64,000 nucleotides of DNA from Sphaerospermopsis torques-reginae ITEP-024 (GCF_019598945.1 NZ_CP080598.1:3100001-3164000), one strand, 5' to 3'; positions 9,720 through 18,775 are shown, counted from the first letter of the stretch. Made by a program: numbers and translations. Notes: generated by a model not told the origin, from the sequence alone.

Positions 9720-10232
9720 CAAAAATCTCAAGATTTTAACTTGTTTAATACTTGACAGTTGACAATTATGGTGTTTTGAGAAAAAGGGAAGAAAAACTTT
9801 TACCCTTTAACCTTTTCGTTTCGCAAAGGAACTCAAAACTTCTAGGATCACAAAGCGAGTAGTATTGACTAGTGTTGTAACTTTTAACAGCACTGCTCTA
9901 CTAATAATCTATGTATAAATGTAGTGAGTAAATCTAAACTTATAGTTATTGATATAGTTAATAATCCGTCTAGTTGACAAATTGTTAGGAAGACTTGATT
10001 TCAATTGAGCAGTTTGAAATGGAGATGATTTGTCATGTTGATAGTTGATAGACAAGGATGTTACAGTAAAATTATGATAAAATATATAATCCCTAGTATA
10101 TAATTTACAAATATTATTCCATAAGCATAAAATATGGTGAGCTAGTATGAACTAATTAAGTGGATGTAAAATTGGAAATTTTCGTAACAAACTTAATGTA
10201 ATTAGGTTAGGTATTGATATCAATAATTTGTG
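9720..10232. other. 513-base AT-rich gap with no gene seen
   Basis: I find no coding frame with family features, no tRNA and no clear terminator here. The stretch separates the fused glycosyltransferase from the ABC ATPase, so the ATPase probably has its own promoter, but I cannot place one with confidence. Confidence 0.6.
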
Positions 10233-10970
10233 ATGGAAGTTATTCGTCTAAATCAAGTTTCGCTGTATCGAAGGACACAAGAAGAGTTTTCTTACGACCT
10301 AAAGAAAACAATCCTATCTATAGTAGAGGGTAAATATCGCCAACCAGTCAAAAAACTTGTACTGGACAAAATTGATTTAGTAATAAAAAAAGGAGAGAAA
10401 CTAGGTATAATAGGTGCGAATGGTTCTGGTAAATCCACACTGTTAAAGTTAATTTCCGGTATTCTTCGTCCTACATCTGGTACAGTCAGAGTACGCGGTC
10501 AAGTTGCGCCTTTAATTGAACTAGGAGCAGGGTTTGATCCAGACATTTCTGTATTGGATAACATTCAGCTTTATGGTGTACTGCTGGGGTTTTCCAGAGC
10601 TGAAATGAAAGAAAGAGCGTATTCAATTTTGGAGTTTGCTGAACTGGAGGATTATAGTTTAGTTCCGGTGAAGGGTTTATCTTCAGGAATGGTAGCTAGG
10701 TTGGGATTTTCCATCGCTACAGATGTGCAGCCAGATATTTTGATTTTGGATGAAGTGTTATCTGTAGGTGATGAGAGTTTTAAGCATAAATGTAAGCAGC
10801 GAATAGATGAATTTTGGAATGGAAACGCAACAATTTTAGTCGTTTCTCATGATTTAGATTTTGTTCAGCAGTCTTGTGAGCGTGTGGTATGGATAGATAA
10901 AGGCAAAATCAACTTTATAGGAGAGCCAGAAAAAATAACAAACTACTATTTGCAGACGATTCAATCTTAA
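10233..10970 (+). CDS. Polysaccharide ABC exporter ATPase (Wzt/TagH-like, short form)
   Basis: 245 residues from ATG 10233 (a GTG lies one codon upstream). Walker A is GANGSGKST at about residue 60, followed by the LISGILRPTSG region typical of the polysaccharide/teichoic acid group. The signature is LSSGMVARLGFS near 148, Walker B is DILILDEVL near 168 with the usual SVGDESFKHKC downstream, and the switch histidine is VVSHD. It lacks the C-terminal carbohydrate-binding domain of long Wzt proteins. It probably powers export of a lipid-linked glycan together with the permease whose end is at 1-186, although 10 kb of other genes lie between them. Confidence 0.9.
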   Translation: MEVIRLNQVSLYRRTQEEFSYDLKKTILSIVEGKYRQPVKKLVLDKIDLVIKKGEKLGIIGANGSGKSTLLKLISGILRPTSGTVRVRGQVAPLIELGAGFDPDISVLDNIQLYGVLLGFSRAEMKERAYSILEFAELEDYSLVPVKGLSSGMVARLGFSIATDVQPDILILDEVLSVGDESFKHKCKQRIDEFWNGNATILVVSHDLDFVQQSCERVVWIDKGKINFIGEPEKITNYYLQTIQS

Positions 10971-11184
10971 AACAAATGTTGTTTAAAAATGGAGAAAATG
11001 CTAAAAATATTTCTGCAAAATTATGCAAGACAATTATCTAATTAAATGTTTTGTCCTTTGATTCTGAATCAATTAAAATGCCTGCTATTATACTGGCAGT
11101 AGGTCTTTTGAAGATATAAACAGTAATATTTGCCAACAAATTTTGGCTTTTGGGTAAGTGATTGAAAACCGGGAATGTAAAATT

Positions 11185-12369
11185 ATGGAATCAGATGTAC
11201 TCAGTAAAAACTATAACAACCTAATAAAAGAACGAGAAGAATTAACTAAAAAATATGAGTACCTACTGCAAGAAATAGCGTTGTTAAATCAATCTAATAA
11301 TTCCCTTAAAGCAGAACTGTTAGAAATTAAAAATTCTAGGACATGGAGAGTCATAACACAGTTAAAGCAAAACTTATTTGTGAATAAATTAGGGAAAATA
11401 TTATTAAATTTGATGCAATTTATTAAACTATTATTTAAAGACAGAAATTTGTTATTAAGCAACTTAACTAGACGTAATCAAATGATTCGAGTTGACACAG
11501 TAGATAACGGCGAAAATTACGTTTCCAGTTATCAGTTTCAACAGACATTAGTCTTGCATAAATATCAGCCTGGTAGTCCTATTTCTATTGTAATTATTTG
11601 TTATAATAAATCAAAGGAACTACCCTATGTTATCTCCGCAATAGCTAAAAATACGTTGCGTCCAGATCTAGTTGTTCTGTGTGATGATGGTTCAACAGAT
11701 GATTCAGTGCAAAGATTTATTGATGCCTGTGAATCACAATTTTTAACATATAAAATTATACAGGAAGAACCAAAACCAAATGCCTTTCGACTTAATACGC
11801 TGCGTAATCAAGGTGTAGCAGTTTGTCCTGATGGTTTAGTAATAATATTAGATGCAGATCACGTACCATCATCCACTCATATTCAAGCTCATGTAAATCT
11901 CCACTTATCAAATCCTCAGCCTGTCCTATCTACAGGACCACGACTTGAGTATGCTAATCCAGATTGTAGTGGTGCTGTCAATTTTCTTTGGGGACATGAA
12001 CCAATTAGCATGATGCAGCATTCATCTGATCAACCAATAGCCAGTTGGACAGGGGTGCTTGTTTCTAATATGGGAATGTGTAAGCAGGCTATTTTAGAGC
12101 TTGGAGGCTTTGATCCTATATATGATGGTAATTATGGTTATGATGATATTGATTTCACTTATAGAGCTTGGTTGGCAGGCTATTTTTTTGCTAGTTGTTT
12201 TGAGACCTATATAATTCATATTCCGCATCCACCGTCATTGGGTGTCAGAGACAATAGCATAAATCAACGTAAATTTGAAGCTAAATATAAGTTTCATCCA
12301 AAATATCCTCAGAGTGTTGAACGACTAACTAGAGAAGCATGGCATAATTATCTTCGTTGCTATCTTTAG
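11185..12369 (+). CDS. GT2 family glycosyltransferase with N-terminal coiled coil
   Basis: 394 residues from ATG 11185; a GTG at 11158 would add nine residues but has no better ribosome site. Residues 1-55 form a coiled coil ending in KNSRTWRVITQLKQ, a variant of the SSKFWQLR tail on other proteins of the cluster. The GT-A fold starts with PISIVIICYNKS near 131, then CDDGSTDDS and LDADHVPS (DxD, near 222). The later GGFDPIYDGNYGYDDIDFTYRAW matches the galactosyltransferase-like C-terminal segment (ED/DD catalytic base region). It acts on an activated sugar in the polysaccharide pathway; specificity unknown. Confidence 0.88.
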   Translation: MESDVLSKNYNNLIKEREELTKKYEYLLQEIALLNQSNNSLKAELLEIKNSRTWRVITQLKQNLFVNKLGKILLNLMQFIKLLFKDRNLLLSNLTRRNQMIRVDTVDNGENYVSSYQFQQTLVLHKYQPGSPISIVIICYNKSKELPYVISAIAKNTLRPDLVVLCDDGSTDDSVQRFIDACESQFLTYKIIQEEPKPNAFRLNTLRNQGVAVCPDGLVIILDADHVPSSTHIQAHVNLHLSNPQPVLSTGPRLEYANPDCSGAVNFLWGHEPISMMQHSSDQPIASWTGVLVSNMGMCKQAILELGGFDPIYDGNYGYDDIDFTYRAWLAGYFFASCFETYIIHIPHPPSLGVRDNSINQRKFEAKYKFHPKYPQSVERLTREAWHNYLRCYL

Positions 12370-12406
12370 CAAGAGCAAACTTCATAAATCTAGCACAATT
12401 AACTTT

Positions 12407-13846
12407 ATGTACATAGTTTTCCCAACTTTAGAAATTGCGCCATTTATCAACGGAGGAATAGGTCAATACTTATCACAAATTATACATTATTTACAAAGTT
12501 CCTGTTATACTCCATTAATTATATTGTATGGTGTTACTCAAAGTGAGGCAGTAAAGACAAGAAAACATTTTCAAGCAGCCAGCCTAAAATGTGAAATATA
12601 TCATGTGAATGATTTTTCGCAAACCCAACTAAATTCAGAAGATATTTACAATGTAGAAAAAACTTCTTTAGCTTTAGCAGATTGCTTAACAGAAATAATT
12701 TCTCACAAAAATGTAGTTGGAGTTGAATGGCCTGAACATGGTGGGATGGGATTTCATACACTGCGAGATAAGCACTGTAATCCTAACTCTGTATTCAAAA
12801 AAATATCAATGTGGATTCACTTACATGGGGCTAGAGAAATTTGGGATTTAACAGATCGCTATCCCGTATCTTTAGATAAAAGTAATGCCTATCTATTATC
12901 TAACTATGCAGAAAGACTTTGCTTAGAATTAGCAGATGCTTGGAAAAGTCCATCTCAGTCTGTAGCAGATTGGTATACAAGTTATTTTGGAATTCACAAT
13001 CAAGTTTTCATCTCACCGTTACCCTATCGTAAGTTAGCTGAACAGAATAGTCACAAGTTGATTCTGCGTCCTGAATTTCCTTTACAAATTCTTTGTCCTG
13101 GAAGAATTGTATATCTCAAAGGTAGTGATATTATTGCCCGTGCTTGTGTGGAAATATGTAAAAAATTTCCAGACCAGATCCATGTTACTTTTGCTGGTTA
13201 TAACTTAGGTACAGCAAATTCAAAATATGCGTCTTCTCTGGATGAAATCAAGAGTTTTATTCCAGATGAATTTTTGCAATATTTTTCATTTCCTGGAAAA
13301 TATGAAGCAGAACAATATTTAAAACTAGCACAAAAATCTCATTTTGCTATTTTTGCATCGCGTGTAGAAACGTTTTGTCTTGCAGCCCATGAATTAAACT
13401 GGATGGGAATGCCTTTAATTTTAGCAGATATTCCAGCATTTAAAGAACATTTTCAAGATGGAATTAACGCTTATAAATTTGATGTTACTATCGAATCTCT
13501 GACTCAACTCTTGATGAAAATTATAGAAAATCCAAAAATGTTGGCTCAACTAGATCCACAACCTGTTAGCGAGTTTGATATTAATATTTTTGAAAAATTA
13601 ATAAATTTACCAGAAAATAACAAAATAAATGCTAATTACTTTTTATTCACAAAAATGCAGGAAATTTACTTTAATCAAGGTAATGTATACTTTGATAATT
13701 TTAAATTCTTAACTGTTTTTTCTTGGAAAAATTTAATTTTAGCAGTTACATGGAAAATTGTAAAACGTATTGCAGATATTTTTTCAATCTCAATAAAATT
13801 CAGATTATATGTTAAAGGATTTTTCAAAAAAGCTAAGTTAATATAG
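12407..13846 (+). CDS. GT4-like glycosyltransferase
   Basis: 479 residues. The N-terminal MYIVFPTLEIAPFINGGIGQYL is a GT-B donor-loop start with the GGIG glycine turn. The C-terminal Rossmann domain begins around LQILCPGRIVYLKGSDII, and FASRVETFCLAAHELNWMG near 316 takes the place of the usual E-x7-E motif, followed by GMPLILADIPAFKEHF. The last 70 residues are basic and hydrophobic and may bind the membrane. It sits 37 bases after the preceding transferase and 24 bases before the next one, so the three are probably one transcript. Confidence 0.85.
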   Translation: MYIVFPTLEIAPFINGGIGQYLSQIIHYLQSSCYTPLIILYGVTQSEAVKTRKHFQAASLKCEIYHVNDFSQTQLNSEDIYNVEKTSLALADCLTEIISHKNVVGVEWPEHGGMGFHTLRDKHCNPNSVFKKISMWIHLHGAREIWDLTDRYPVSLDKSNAYLLSNYAERLCLELADAWKSPSQSVADWYTSYFGIHNQVFISPLPYRKLAEQNSHKLILRPEFPLQILCPGRIVYLKGSDIIARACVEICKKFPDQIHVTFAGYNLGTANSKYASSLDEIKSFIPDEFLQYFSFPGKYEAEQYLKLAQKSHFAIFASRVETFCLAAHELNWMGMPLILADIPAFKEHFQDGINAYKFDVTIESLTQLLMKIIENPKMLAQLDPQPVSEFDINIFEKLINLPENNKINANYFLFTKMQEIYFNQGNVYFDNFKFLTVFSWKNLILAVTWKIVKRIADIFSISIKFRLYVKGFFKKAKLI

Positions 13847-13870
13847 ATTTTGAAAATAAAATACAAAAAC

Positions 13871-14827
13871 ATGAATCATTATATATCTCTCATTATTTGT
13901 ACGGCTGATCGTTGTCTTTCTCTTGAGCAAACTTTACGGGCAATCAATAATATTAACTATCCATTATTTGAAGTTGTTATTGTTGATGCTTCATGTAACC
14001 GAGAATCTTGGGAAATGGTTACTGCTATCTCCAGCAAAGTAAGCTTTCCTCTGAATTTAACAACTGTTGGGGAAAAAAATATCAGTATTTCTCGCAACTT
14101 AGGTATAAAGTTAGCATCAGGAGATATAATTGCTTTCATAGACGATGATGCAATTCCACCTCCTGACTGGATAGAAAAACTATTAGCAACCTATTCTTTA
14201 CATGGTGATAAATGTGGTGGTGTTGGTGGTACAGTACGAGATATGACAAAACCTGATTATCCGTTGCAATATCATCGCGGTATCACAAATATTATTAGTA
14301 ATACCATTGCAATTCGTTCTGATGATGCTCCTAATTATAACCAACCAGACGGTTTTTGGTATAACTGTTTGATGGGTGCAAACTCATCTTATCGCAAAGA
14401 TGTATTGGAAAAAATCAATGGCTATGACGAATTTTTTGAATATTTTTTAGATGAAACAGATGTTTGTTTACGCATTATTCAAGCTGGTTATGAAATTCAT
14501 TACTGTGATGTAATTGTAGATCATTACCCTCAACCTAGCCATAATCGTCAAGATCAAAAACATCTTACCTGTTGGTACTCCCTAGCTAAAAATACAACCT
14601 ATTTCTCCCTAAAACACGCATTAAAAAGAATCCCTTTACCTATCCTCATAATTCGTCTGACACTACTCCTAATTTATCGTTGTTTACTCAGAATTATCCG
14701 TTTAAAATTTACACATCATCTGTCACATGAGATTTTATGGAAATATATTCAAGAATCTATAGCAGGTGTGCGTATAGGTTGGAATGCTGGGATGGCTTTT
14801 CATCAAGTTAAAAGCAGAGAGTATTAA
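13871..14827 (+). CDS. GT2 family glycosyltransferase
   Basis: 318 residues from ATG 13871. A TTG at 13850 would extend it by seven residues and almost touch the previous gene, so ATG is preferred. The GT-A core has YISLIICTADRCLSLEQTL, VVIVDASCN, ISISRNLGIKLASGDIIAFIDDDA (DxD metal site) and the acceptor-side motif GYDEFFEYFLDETDVCLR. A hydrophobic segment near 255-280 (LPILIIRLTLLLIYRCLL) suggests membrane attachment. It belongs to the co-directional polysaccharide gene run; donor and acceptor sugars are unknown. Confidence 0.88.
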   Translation: MNHYISLIICTADRCLSLEQTLRAINNINYPLFEVVIVDASCNRESWEMVTAISSKVSFPLNLTTVGEKNISISRNLGIKLASGDIIAFIDDDAIPPPDWIEKLLATYSLHGDKCGGVGGTVRDMTKPDYPLQYHRGITNIISNTIAIRSDDAPNYNQPDGFWYNCLMGANSSYRKDVLEKINGYDEFFEYFLDETDVCLRIIQAGYEIHYCDVIVDHYPQPSHNRQDQKHLTCWYSLAKNTTYFSLKHALKRIPLPILIIRLTLLLIYRCLLRIIRLKFTHHLSHEILWKYIQESIAGVRIGWNAGMAFHQVKSREY

Positions 14828-14934
14828 AGTAAAAAGTCCAAAAATAAAAAAGAAGTGTTGGGTGTATGAGGTGGGTTAAAAATAAATTATTATCCGTTAT
14901 ATTTCCAGAGTCACATCACTAGAAGCATTATTTA

Positions 14935-16029
14935 ATGAACACAATAAATAATCCATCATCTCATCAATTAATCATCAACCTATCAATTATTTTCTCCCAA
15001 CCAACTGGAATAAGTAACTACGCTTTAAACCTCATTCATTACTTGAAATCTTTCCAACCTACTCTATTAACAGCACAAAATCACCCAGATTTCAATTGCT
15101 ACCCAATCCCAAATAATCTAACTCCTGCTGATGGTACAAAAGGACATTTAAACCGCCTCATTTGGACACAATTTCAACTACCCAAAATCTACAAAAACCT
15201 TAAATCTACCCTTCTATTTTCCCCCATACCAGAAGCACCCCTATATAGTAACTGTCGCTTTATCGTCATGTCTCACGACATGATACCTTTACGCTTTCCT
15301 AAACCTTTCTCACCCCTAACACCATATTACCGCTATTACACCCCCCAAGTCTTAAACCAAGCACAACATATCATTTGTAACTCGGAAGCAACAGCTAACG
15401 ATATCACCAAATTTTATAATATTCCCAGTCATAAAATAACACCTATTCCCCTAGCGTGCGATCGCTCTCATTTCCGCTTTCTCAACCTACCCACTAAAAA
15501 CTATTTTCTATACATTGGTAGACAAGATCCTTATAAAAATGTACATAGTTTAATTTCTGCTTTTGCAAAATTACCTCACACAAATGACTATGAACTCTGG
15601 TTAGTGGGTCCTACCGATAAACGTTATACCCCATTGTTGGAAAAACAAGTAAAAGAACTAGAAATAAATCATTTAGTTAAATTCCTCAACTATGTACCTT
15701 ACCACGAATTACCAACCATTATAAATCAAGCACTTGCTTTAGTTTTCCCTAGTTTATGGGAAGGTTTTGGTTTACCAGTATTAGAAGCAATGGCCTGTGG
15801 TACTCCCGTTATCACTTCTAATATTTCCTCCCTTCCAGAAGTTACAGGAGATGATGCTATTTTAATTAATCCCTGTAATACCGAGGAAATTACAGACGCA
15901 ATGCAAACTATTATTAATGATTCAGAAACCAGAAAACAACTTTCAGAAAAAGGAATAAAAAGAGCAAATCAATTTAGTTGGGAAAAAACCGGACTCGCTA
16001 CAGTTGAAATATTACAGCAATATCTGTGA
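14935..16029 (+). CDS. GT4 family glycosyltransferase (mannosyltransferase-like)
   Basis: 364 residues. N-terminal FSQPTGISNYALNL is the GT4 donor loop; the linker has NSEATANDITKFYNIP and IPLACDRSHF, and the C-terminal domain shows YIGRQDPYKNVHSLI and PSLWEGFGLPVLEAMACGTPVITS with intact E-x7-E near residue 275, then LPEVTGDDAILINP. This set of motifs is typical of the WbaZ/MtfB-like mannosyltransferases. It is the last gene of the polysaccharide run, separated from the accessory island by a MITE. The sugar assignment is by similarity only. Confidence 0.9.
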   Translation: MNTINNPSSHQLIINLSIIFSQPTGISNYALNLIHYLKSFQPTLLTAQNHPDFNCYPIPNNLTPADGTKGHLNRLIWTQFQLPKIYKNLKSTLLFSPIPEAPLYSNCRFIVMSHDMIPLRFPKPFSPLTPYYRYYTPQVLNQAQHIICNSEATANDITKFYNIPSHKITPIPLACDRSHFRFLNLPTKNYFLYIGRQDPYKNVHSLISAFAKLPHTNDYELWLVGPTDKRYTPLLEKQVKELEINHLVKFLNYVPYHELPTIINQALALVFPSLWEGFGLPVLEAMACGTPVITSNISSLPEVTGDDAILINPCNTEEITDAMQTIINDSETRKQLSEKGIKRANQFSWEKTGLATVEILQQYL

Positions 16030-16250
16030 GCATAACTACAAAATATAAGATACCCTACTTATTGAAGAAGTTGCTAATATTGTAGTTATTGTTATATGAG
16101 ACTCATATTTGATTTTTGAAAAAAATCCGTACACCTAAATTCTCGGAAACCCTTTTGCATCTTACTTTTTGCGTTTTATCTGACTATGCAAACAATTCCA
16201 GATATCAAATATTATTCCTATATGATAGAATAAATATAGTAAAATAATTA

Positions 16251-16458
16251 GGGCTTGCTGAATAAATGTAAAACCCAGATATAACAAAGGTTACAGGTGA
16301 TCAGTGAGCTTGTCGAACTGCTGATAAAGAGGAAAAAAGTGCAAGGGTTTTCAAGGGTATACCTGAAAAAGTGTGCATTTTTTTGGATTTCTAGAGATAG
16401 TAAAGAAATTTTCAAACCTCCTCCTGACTCCTAACGAAAAGACTTTTTCAGCAACCCC
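16251..16458. mobile_element. MITE-like element with terminal inverted repeats
   Basis: GGGCTTGCTGAATAA at 16251-16265 is the imperfect inverse of TTTTTCAGCAACCCC at 16444-16458, and both are flanked by TAATTA (16245-16250 and 16459-16464). The 208-base interior has no coding frame. A solitary copy of the right end is at 34919-34939. The ends look like those of an IS element, but no transposase is present. It fills most of the gap 16030-16493. Confidence 0.75.
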
Positions 16459-16493
16459 TAATTACACTAACAAGATAAGAATAATCAATTATA

Positions 16494-16910
16494 ATGGCAA
16501 AAGATGTTTTCCACCAACAGGTTAAAAATGCTTTAATAAAAGAAGGATGGAAAATCACTCATGATCCCCTCACCATTCGCATTAGTGAAGTTGTCAAACT
16601 GCAAATTGATTTAGCAGCAGAAACAACCATAGCAGCAGAAAAGGAGACAGAAAAAATTGCAGTAGAAATTAAAAGTTTTATAGGAGATTCAGAAATTAGC
16701 AGTTTTCATACAGCATTAGGTCAATATCTAAACTATAGCCAAGCGTTAGAAGAACAAGAACCAACCAGAATTATATATTTAGCCGTACCCTTTGAGACTT
16801 ATTACGAATTTTTCCAACTTCCATTTATCCAACGTATGCTACAAAAATATCAAGTCAAACTGATCATTTACGATCCAAAACAAGAGGAGATTAGACAATG
16901 GATAAAATAG
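16494..16910 (+). CDS. xisH: XisH family protein
   Basis: 138 residues, full length for the family. XisH was named for its effect on fdxN-element excision in Anabaena, but most cyanobacterial copies are not near that element. The sequence has a PD-(D/E)XK-nuclease-like core: LQIDLAAE near residue 40 and IAVEIKSFIG near 57, followed by ALGQYLNYSQAL. The gene overlaps xisI by 13 bases, so the two are translated together. No fdxN, nif gene or XisF-type recombinase is in the window. A nuclease or toxin-like activity is inferred from the fold only. Confidence 0.9.
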   Translation: MAKDVFHQQVKNALIKEGWKITHDPLTIRISEVVKLQIDLAAETTIAAEKETEKIAVEIKSFIGDSEISSFHTALGQYLNYSQALEEQEPTRIIYLAVPFETYYEFFQLPFIQRMLQKYQVKLIIYDPKQEEIRQWIK

Positions 16911-17233
16911 AACTTTATAGACAATTTATCAAAGAAATTCTAACAGAACACGCTCAAATTTCCACCACTACAGATACAGTAAAAGCACAACTAATATTTG
17001 ATAGTGAACATGATCATTATCAGTTAAATTTTGTGGGTTGGCAAGGTGATAAACGAGTATTTGGTCCAGTAATTCACCTTGATATTGAAAATGACAAAAT
17101 TTGGATTCAGTACAATGGAACAGAAGAATCAATAGCCGAAAGATTAGTACAAATGGGAGTACCAACTTCAGATATTGTCATTGGTTTTCATTCTCCCTTT
17201 AAACGGCAATTTACACCTTATGCAGTACGATAA
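16898..17233 (+). CDS. xisI: XisI family protein
   Basis: 111 residues, typical length. Motifs of the XisI family are YQLNFVGWQGDKRVFGPVIHLDIENDKIWIQ and the end VPTSDIVIGFHSP-KRQFTPYAV. It starts inside the last codons of xisH (13-base overlap), an arrangement seen across cyanobacteria that suggests a two-protein unit. The small acidic partner and tight coupling resemble a toxin-antitoxin layout, but that is inference. It is followed by a perfect 12-base-pair stem-loop. Confidence 0.9.
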   Translation: MDKIELYRQFIKEILTEHAQISTTTDTVKAQLIFDSEHDHYQLNFVGWQGDKRVFGPVIHLDIENDKIWIQYNGTEESIAERLVQMGVPTSDIVIGFHSPFKRQFTPYAVR

Positions 17234-17251
17234 TAATTTTCTTAATACTCA

Positions 17252-17283
17252 GATACTATACTTGTTTAAATAAGTATAGTATC
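17252..17283. promoter_or_regulatory. Perfect 12-bp inverted repeat after xisI
   Basis: GATACTATACTT at 17252-17263 and AAGTATAGTATC at 17272-17283 flank an eight-base loop. It is AT-rich with no following T run, so it may be a weak terminator for xisHI or an operator for the AbrB gene 90 bases downstream. Confidence 0.6.
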
Positions 17284-17373
17284 TATCCAATTTCTAATAT
17301 TCCCTAACATTAACATCTGATTCGGAAATATGTAATCCTAAAAGTAGGAAAATTCTTACCTGACAATAAAAAT

Positions 17374-17604
17374 ATGAAAATCACATCCAAAGGACAAGTA
17401 ACTATTCCCGTAGAAATACGAGAAAGATTGGGATTAACACCCAACACAGAAGTAGAATTTGAAATCATCGGAGATGCAGTTTACATAAAAAAATCCAAAA
17501 TTAAACCCACTCCCGGTAAAAATCTTATAGAAATAATGCGAGGTAAAGCTACAATCAACATGACCACCGATGAAATCATGGCACTAACTAGACATTTCAG
17601 TTGA
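17374..17604 (+). CDS. AbrB/MazE/SpoVT-type antitoxin, apparently without a toxin gene
   Basis: 76 residues. The N-terminal MKITSKGQVTIPVEIRERLGL and the following EVEFEIIGDAVYIKK form the swapped-hairpin AbrB DNA-binding fold of VapB/MazE-type antitoxins. The C-terminal 25 residues would bind a toxin. The usual PIN-domain toxin gene does not follow: the frame stops at TGA 17602-17604, and seven bases later the convergent DUF2887 fragment ends. It may be a free-standing regulator or an antitoxin that has lost its partner. Confidence 0.85.
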   Translation: MKITSKGQVTIPVEIRERLGLTPNTEVEFEIIGDAVYIKKSKIKPTPGKNLIEIMRGKATINMTTDEIMALTRHFS

Positions 17605-18310
17605 ACTACTTTATCCCTGATTTGTTATTGATTGCTTATTCTCCGATATCCTCGACCTAATTAACTCTATATCTAAATTCAACTCAGAAGCGATCGCCTC
17701 CACACTTAAACCCAAACGTAACAACAAAGGTATCATCTCTAACTTACTTTCTAACTTACCTTCCGCTTTACCCTCTTCCTTCACATCTTGAAAATACCGT
17801 GTTTGCTTCAACTCATCTAGTCCAAACATAGCTTCTAACTCCTGACTACTTAAATAGGGAAACTTGTACACCAGTATCTTATCTACCAATTCTAAAACCT
17901 TTTCCTGGATCATTGCTTCTGCTAAAGACATCCGTACTTGTTCTTTCAGTTGAACTACTTTATCCCTGATTTGTTATTGATTGCTTATTCTCCGATATCC
18001 TCGACCTAATTAACTCTATATCTAAATTCAACTCAGAAGCGATCGCCTCCACACTTAAACCCAAACGTAATAACAAAGGTATCATCTCTAACTTACCTTC
18101 CGCTTTACCTTCCGCTTTACCCTCTTCCTTCACATCTTGAAAATACCGTGTTTGCTTCAATTCATCTAGTCCAAACATAGCTTCTAACTCCTGACTACTT
18201 AAATAGGGAAACTTGTACACCAGTATCTTATCTACCAATTCTAAAACTTTTTCCTGGATCATTGGTTCTGCTAAAGATACCCGTACTTGTTCTTTCAGTT
18301 GAACTACTTT
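17595..18310. repeat. Tandem 349-base duplication of the DUF2887 gene end
   Basis: The 18-mer TTTCAGTTGAACTACTTT occurs at 17595, 17944 and 18293, exactly 349 bases apart each time. The two segments between them are nearly identical. The left copy of the 18-mer continues as the gene's downstream sequence (ATCCCTGATTTG), the right copy as gene-internal sequence (CTCCTTAATTTG), and the middle copy joins internal sequence on its right-hand origin to downstream sequence. This is the product expected from an unequal crossover between two copies of the 18-mer. Confidence 0.9.
17611..17931 (-). pseudogene. Duplicated 3' fragment of the DUF2887/Rpn gene
   Basis: 106 codons that match the C-terminal part of the gene at 17960-18775, including the LVDKILVYKFPYLSSQELEAMFGLDELKQTRYFQDVKEEGK region and the LSVEAIASELNLDIELI end. 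It lacks the whole N-terminal nuclease core. Differences from the parent include A for P at the sixth residue of the ATG-started frame and a KLESKLE run in place of KAEGKLE. It would start from an internal ATG and has no promoter of its own beyond read-through. It was made by the 349-base tandem duplication. Confidence 0.85.
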
Positions 18311-18775
18311 CTCCTTAATTTGTGGTTGTTGTGCTACTATCAATTCTAGCATTCCTAAACCAACAGAATCACCAGTTTTTTCCCCTAACTCATCTAAGTA
18401 TATCCGTGATATTCTACCAATATGAAATAACTCTTGATACTGTATTGGTTCTGCTGTATCAGTGCTACGATTGGGAAATATCGCCACTGCACACCAATTT
18501 TGTTGAGGACGATATAACTTTAAGTAGAGAAATATCTCCCCAAACAAGTCCCAGTAAAAATTGTCACGTTGCTGAAATTGCACCTCTACAAAATAAATCA
18601 GTTTATCTTCATCAGCAGGTGGGAGAAATAACCCATCAAAACGGAATGATAATTCCTTAATTTCCACTGAATCAAACTTGTATCCACTTGCCTTATCAGG
18701 AGATTCTCCTAATAATTCAAACAAAACAGTAGGTAAAGTTTGAAATATTTGATAAAAAATTGAGTCTGTTTTCAT
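17960..18775 (-). CDS. DUF2887 / Rpn-family putative nuclease (PD-(D/E)XK)
   Basis: 271 residues, near full length for the family. The N-terminal MKTDSIFYQIFQTLP start is characteristic. The PD-(D/E)XK-like core shows FRFDGLFLPP near residue 45 and LIYFVEVQFQQ near 63 (the E-x-Q motif used by the Rpn/YhgA group). After position 180 there is a helical domain, an acidic EGKAEGKAEGK linker and a small C-terminal helix pair that ends in SISTNQG-like residues. Relatives are annotated as recombination-promoting nucleases or inactive transposase derivatives. It converges with the AbrB gene and its 3' third is duplicated downstream. Confidence 0.85.
   Translation of the reverse strand: MKTDSIFYQIFQTLPTVLFELLGESPDKASGYKFDSVEIKELSFRFDGLFLPPADEDKLIYFVEVQFQQRDNFYWDLFGEIFLYLKLYRPQQNWCAVAIFPNRSTDTAEPIQYQELFHIGRISRIYLDELGEKTGDSVGLGMLELIVAQQPQIKEKVVQLKEQVRVSLAEPMIQEKVLELVDKILVYKFPYLSSQELEAMFGLDELKQTRYFQDVKEEGKAEGKAEGKLEMIPLLLRLGLSVEAIASELNLDIELIRSRISENKQSITNQG

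Noticed and set aside
9720-10232. Hidden tRNA or short gene in the gap
   Set aside because: I looked for a cloverleaf, CCA end or protein-like frame and found none.
16494-17233. An fdxN excision element suggested by xisH/xisI
   Set aside because: No fdxN, nif gene or XisF-type recombinase is in the window; xisHI pairs are widespread in cyanobacteria.
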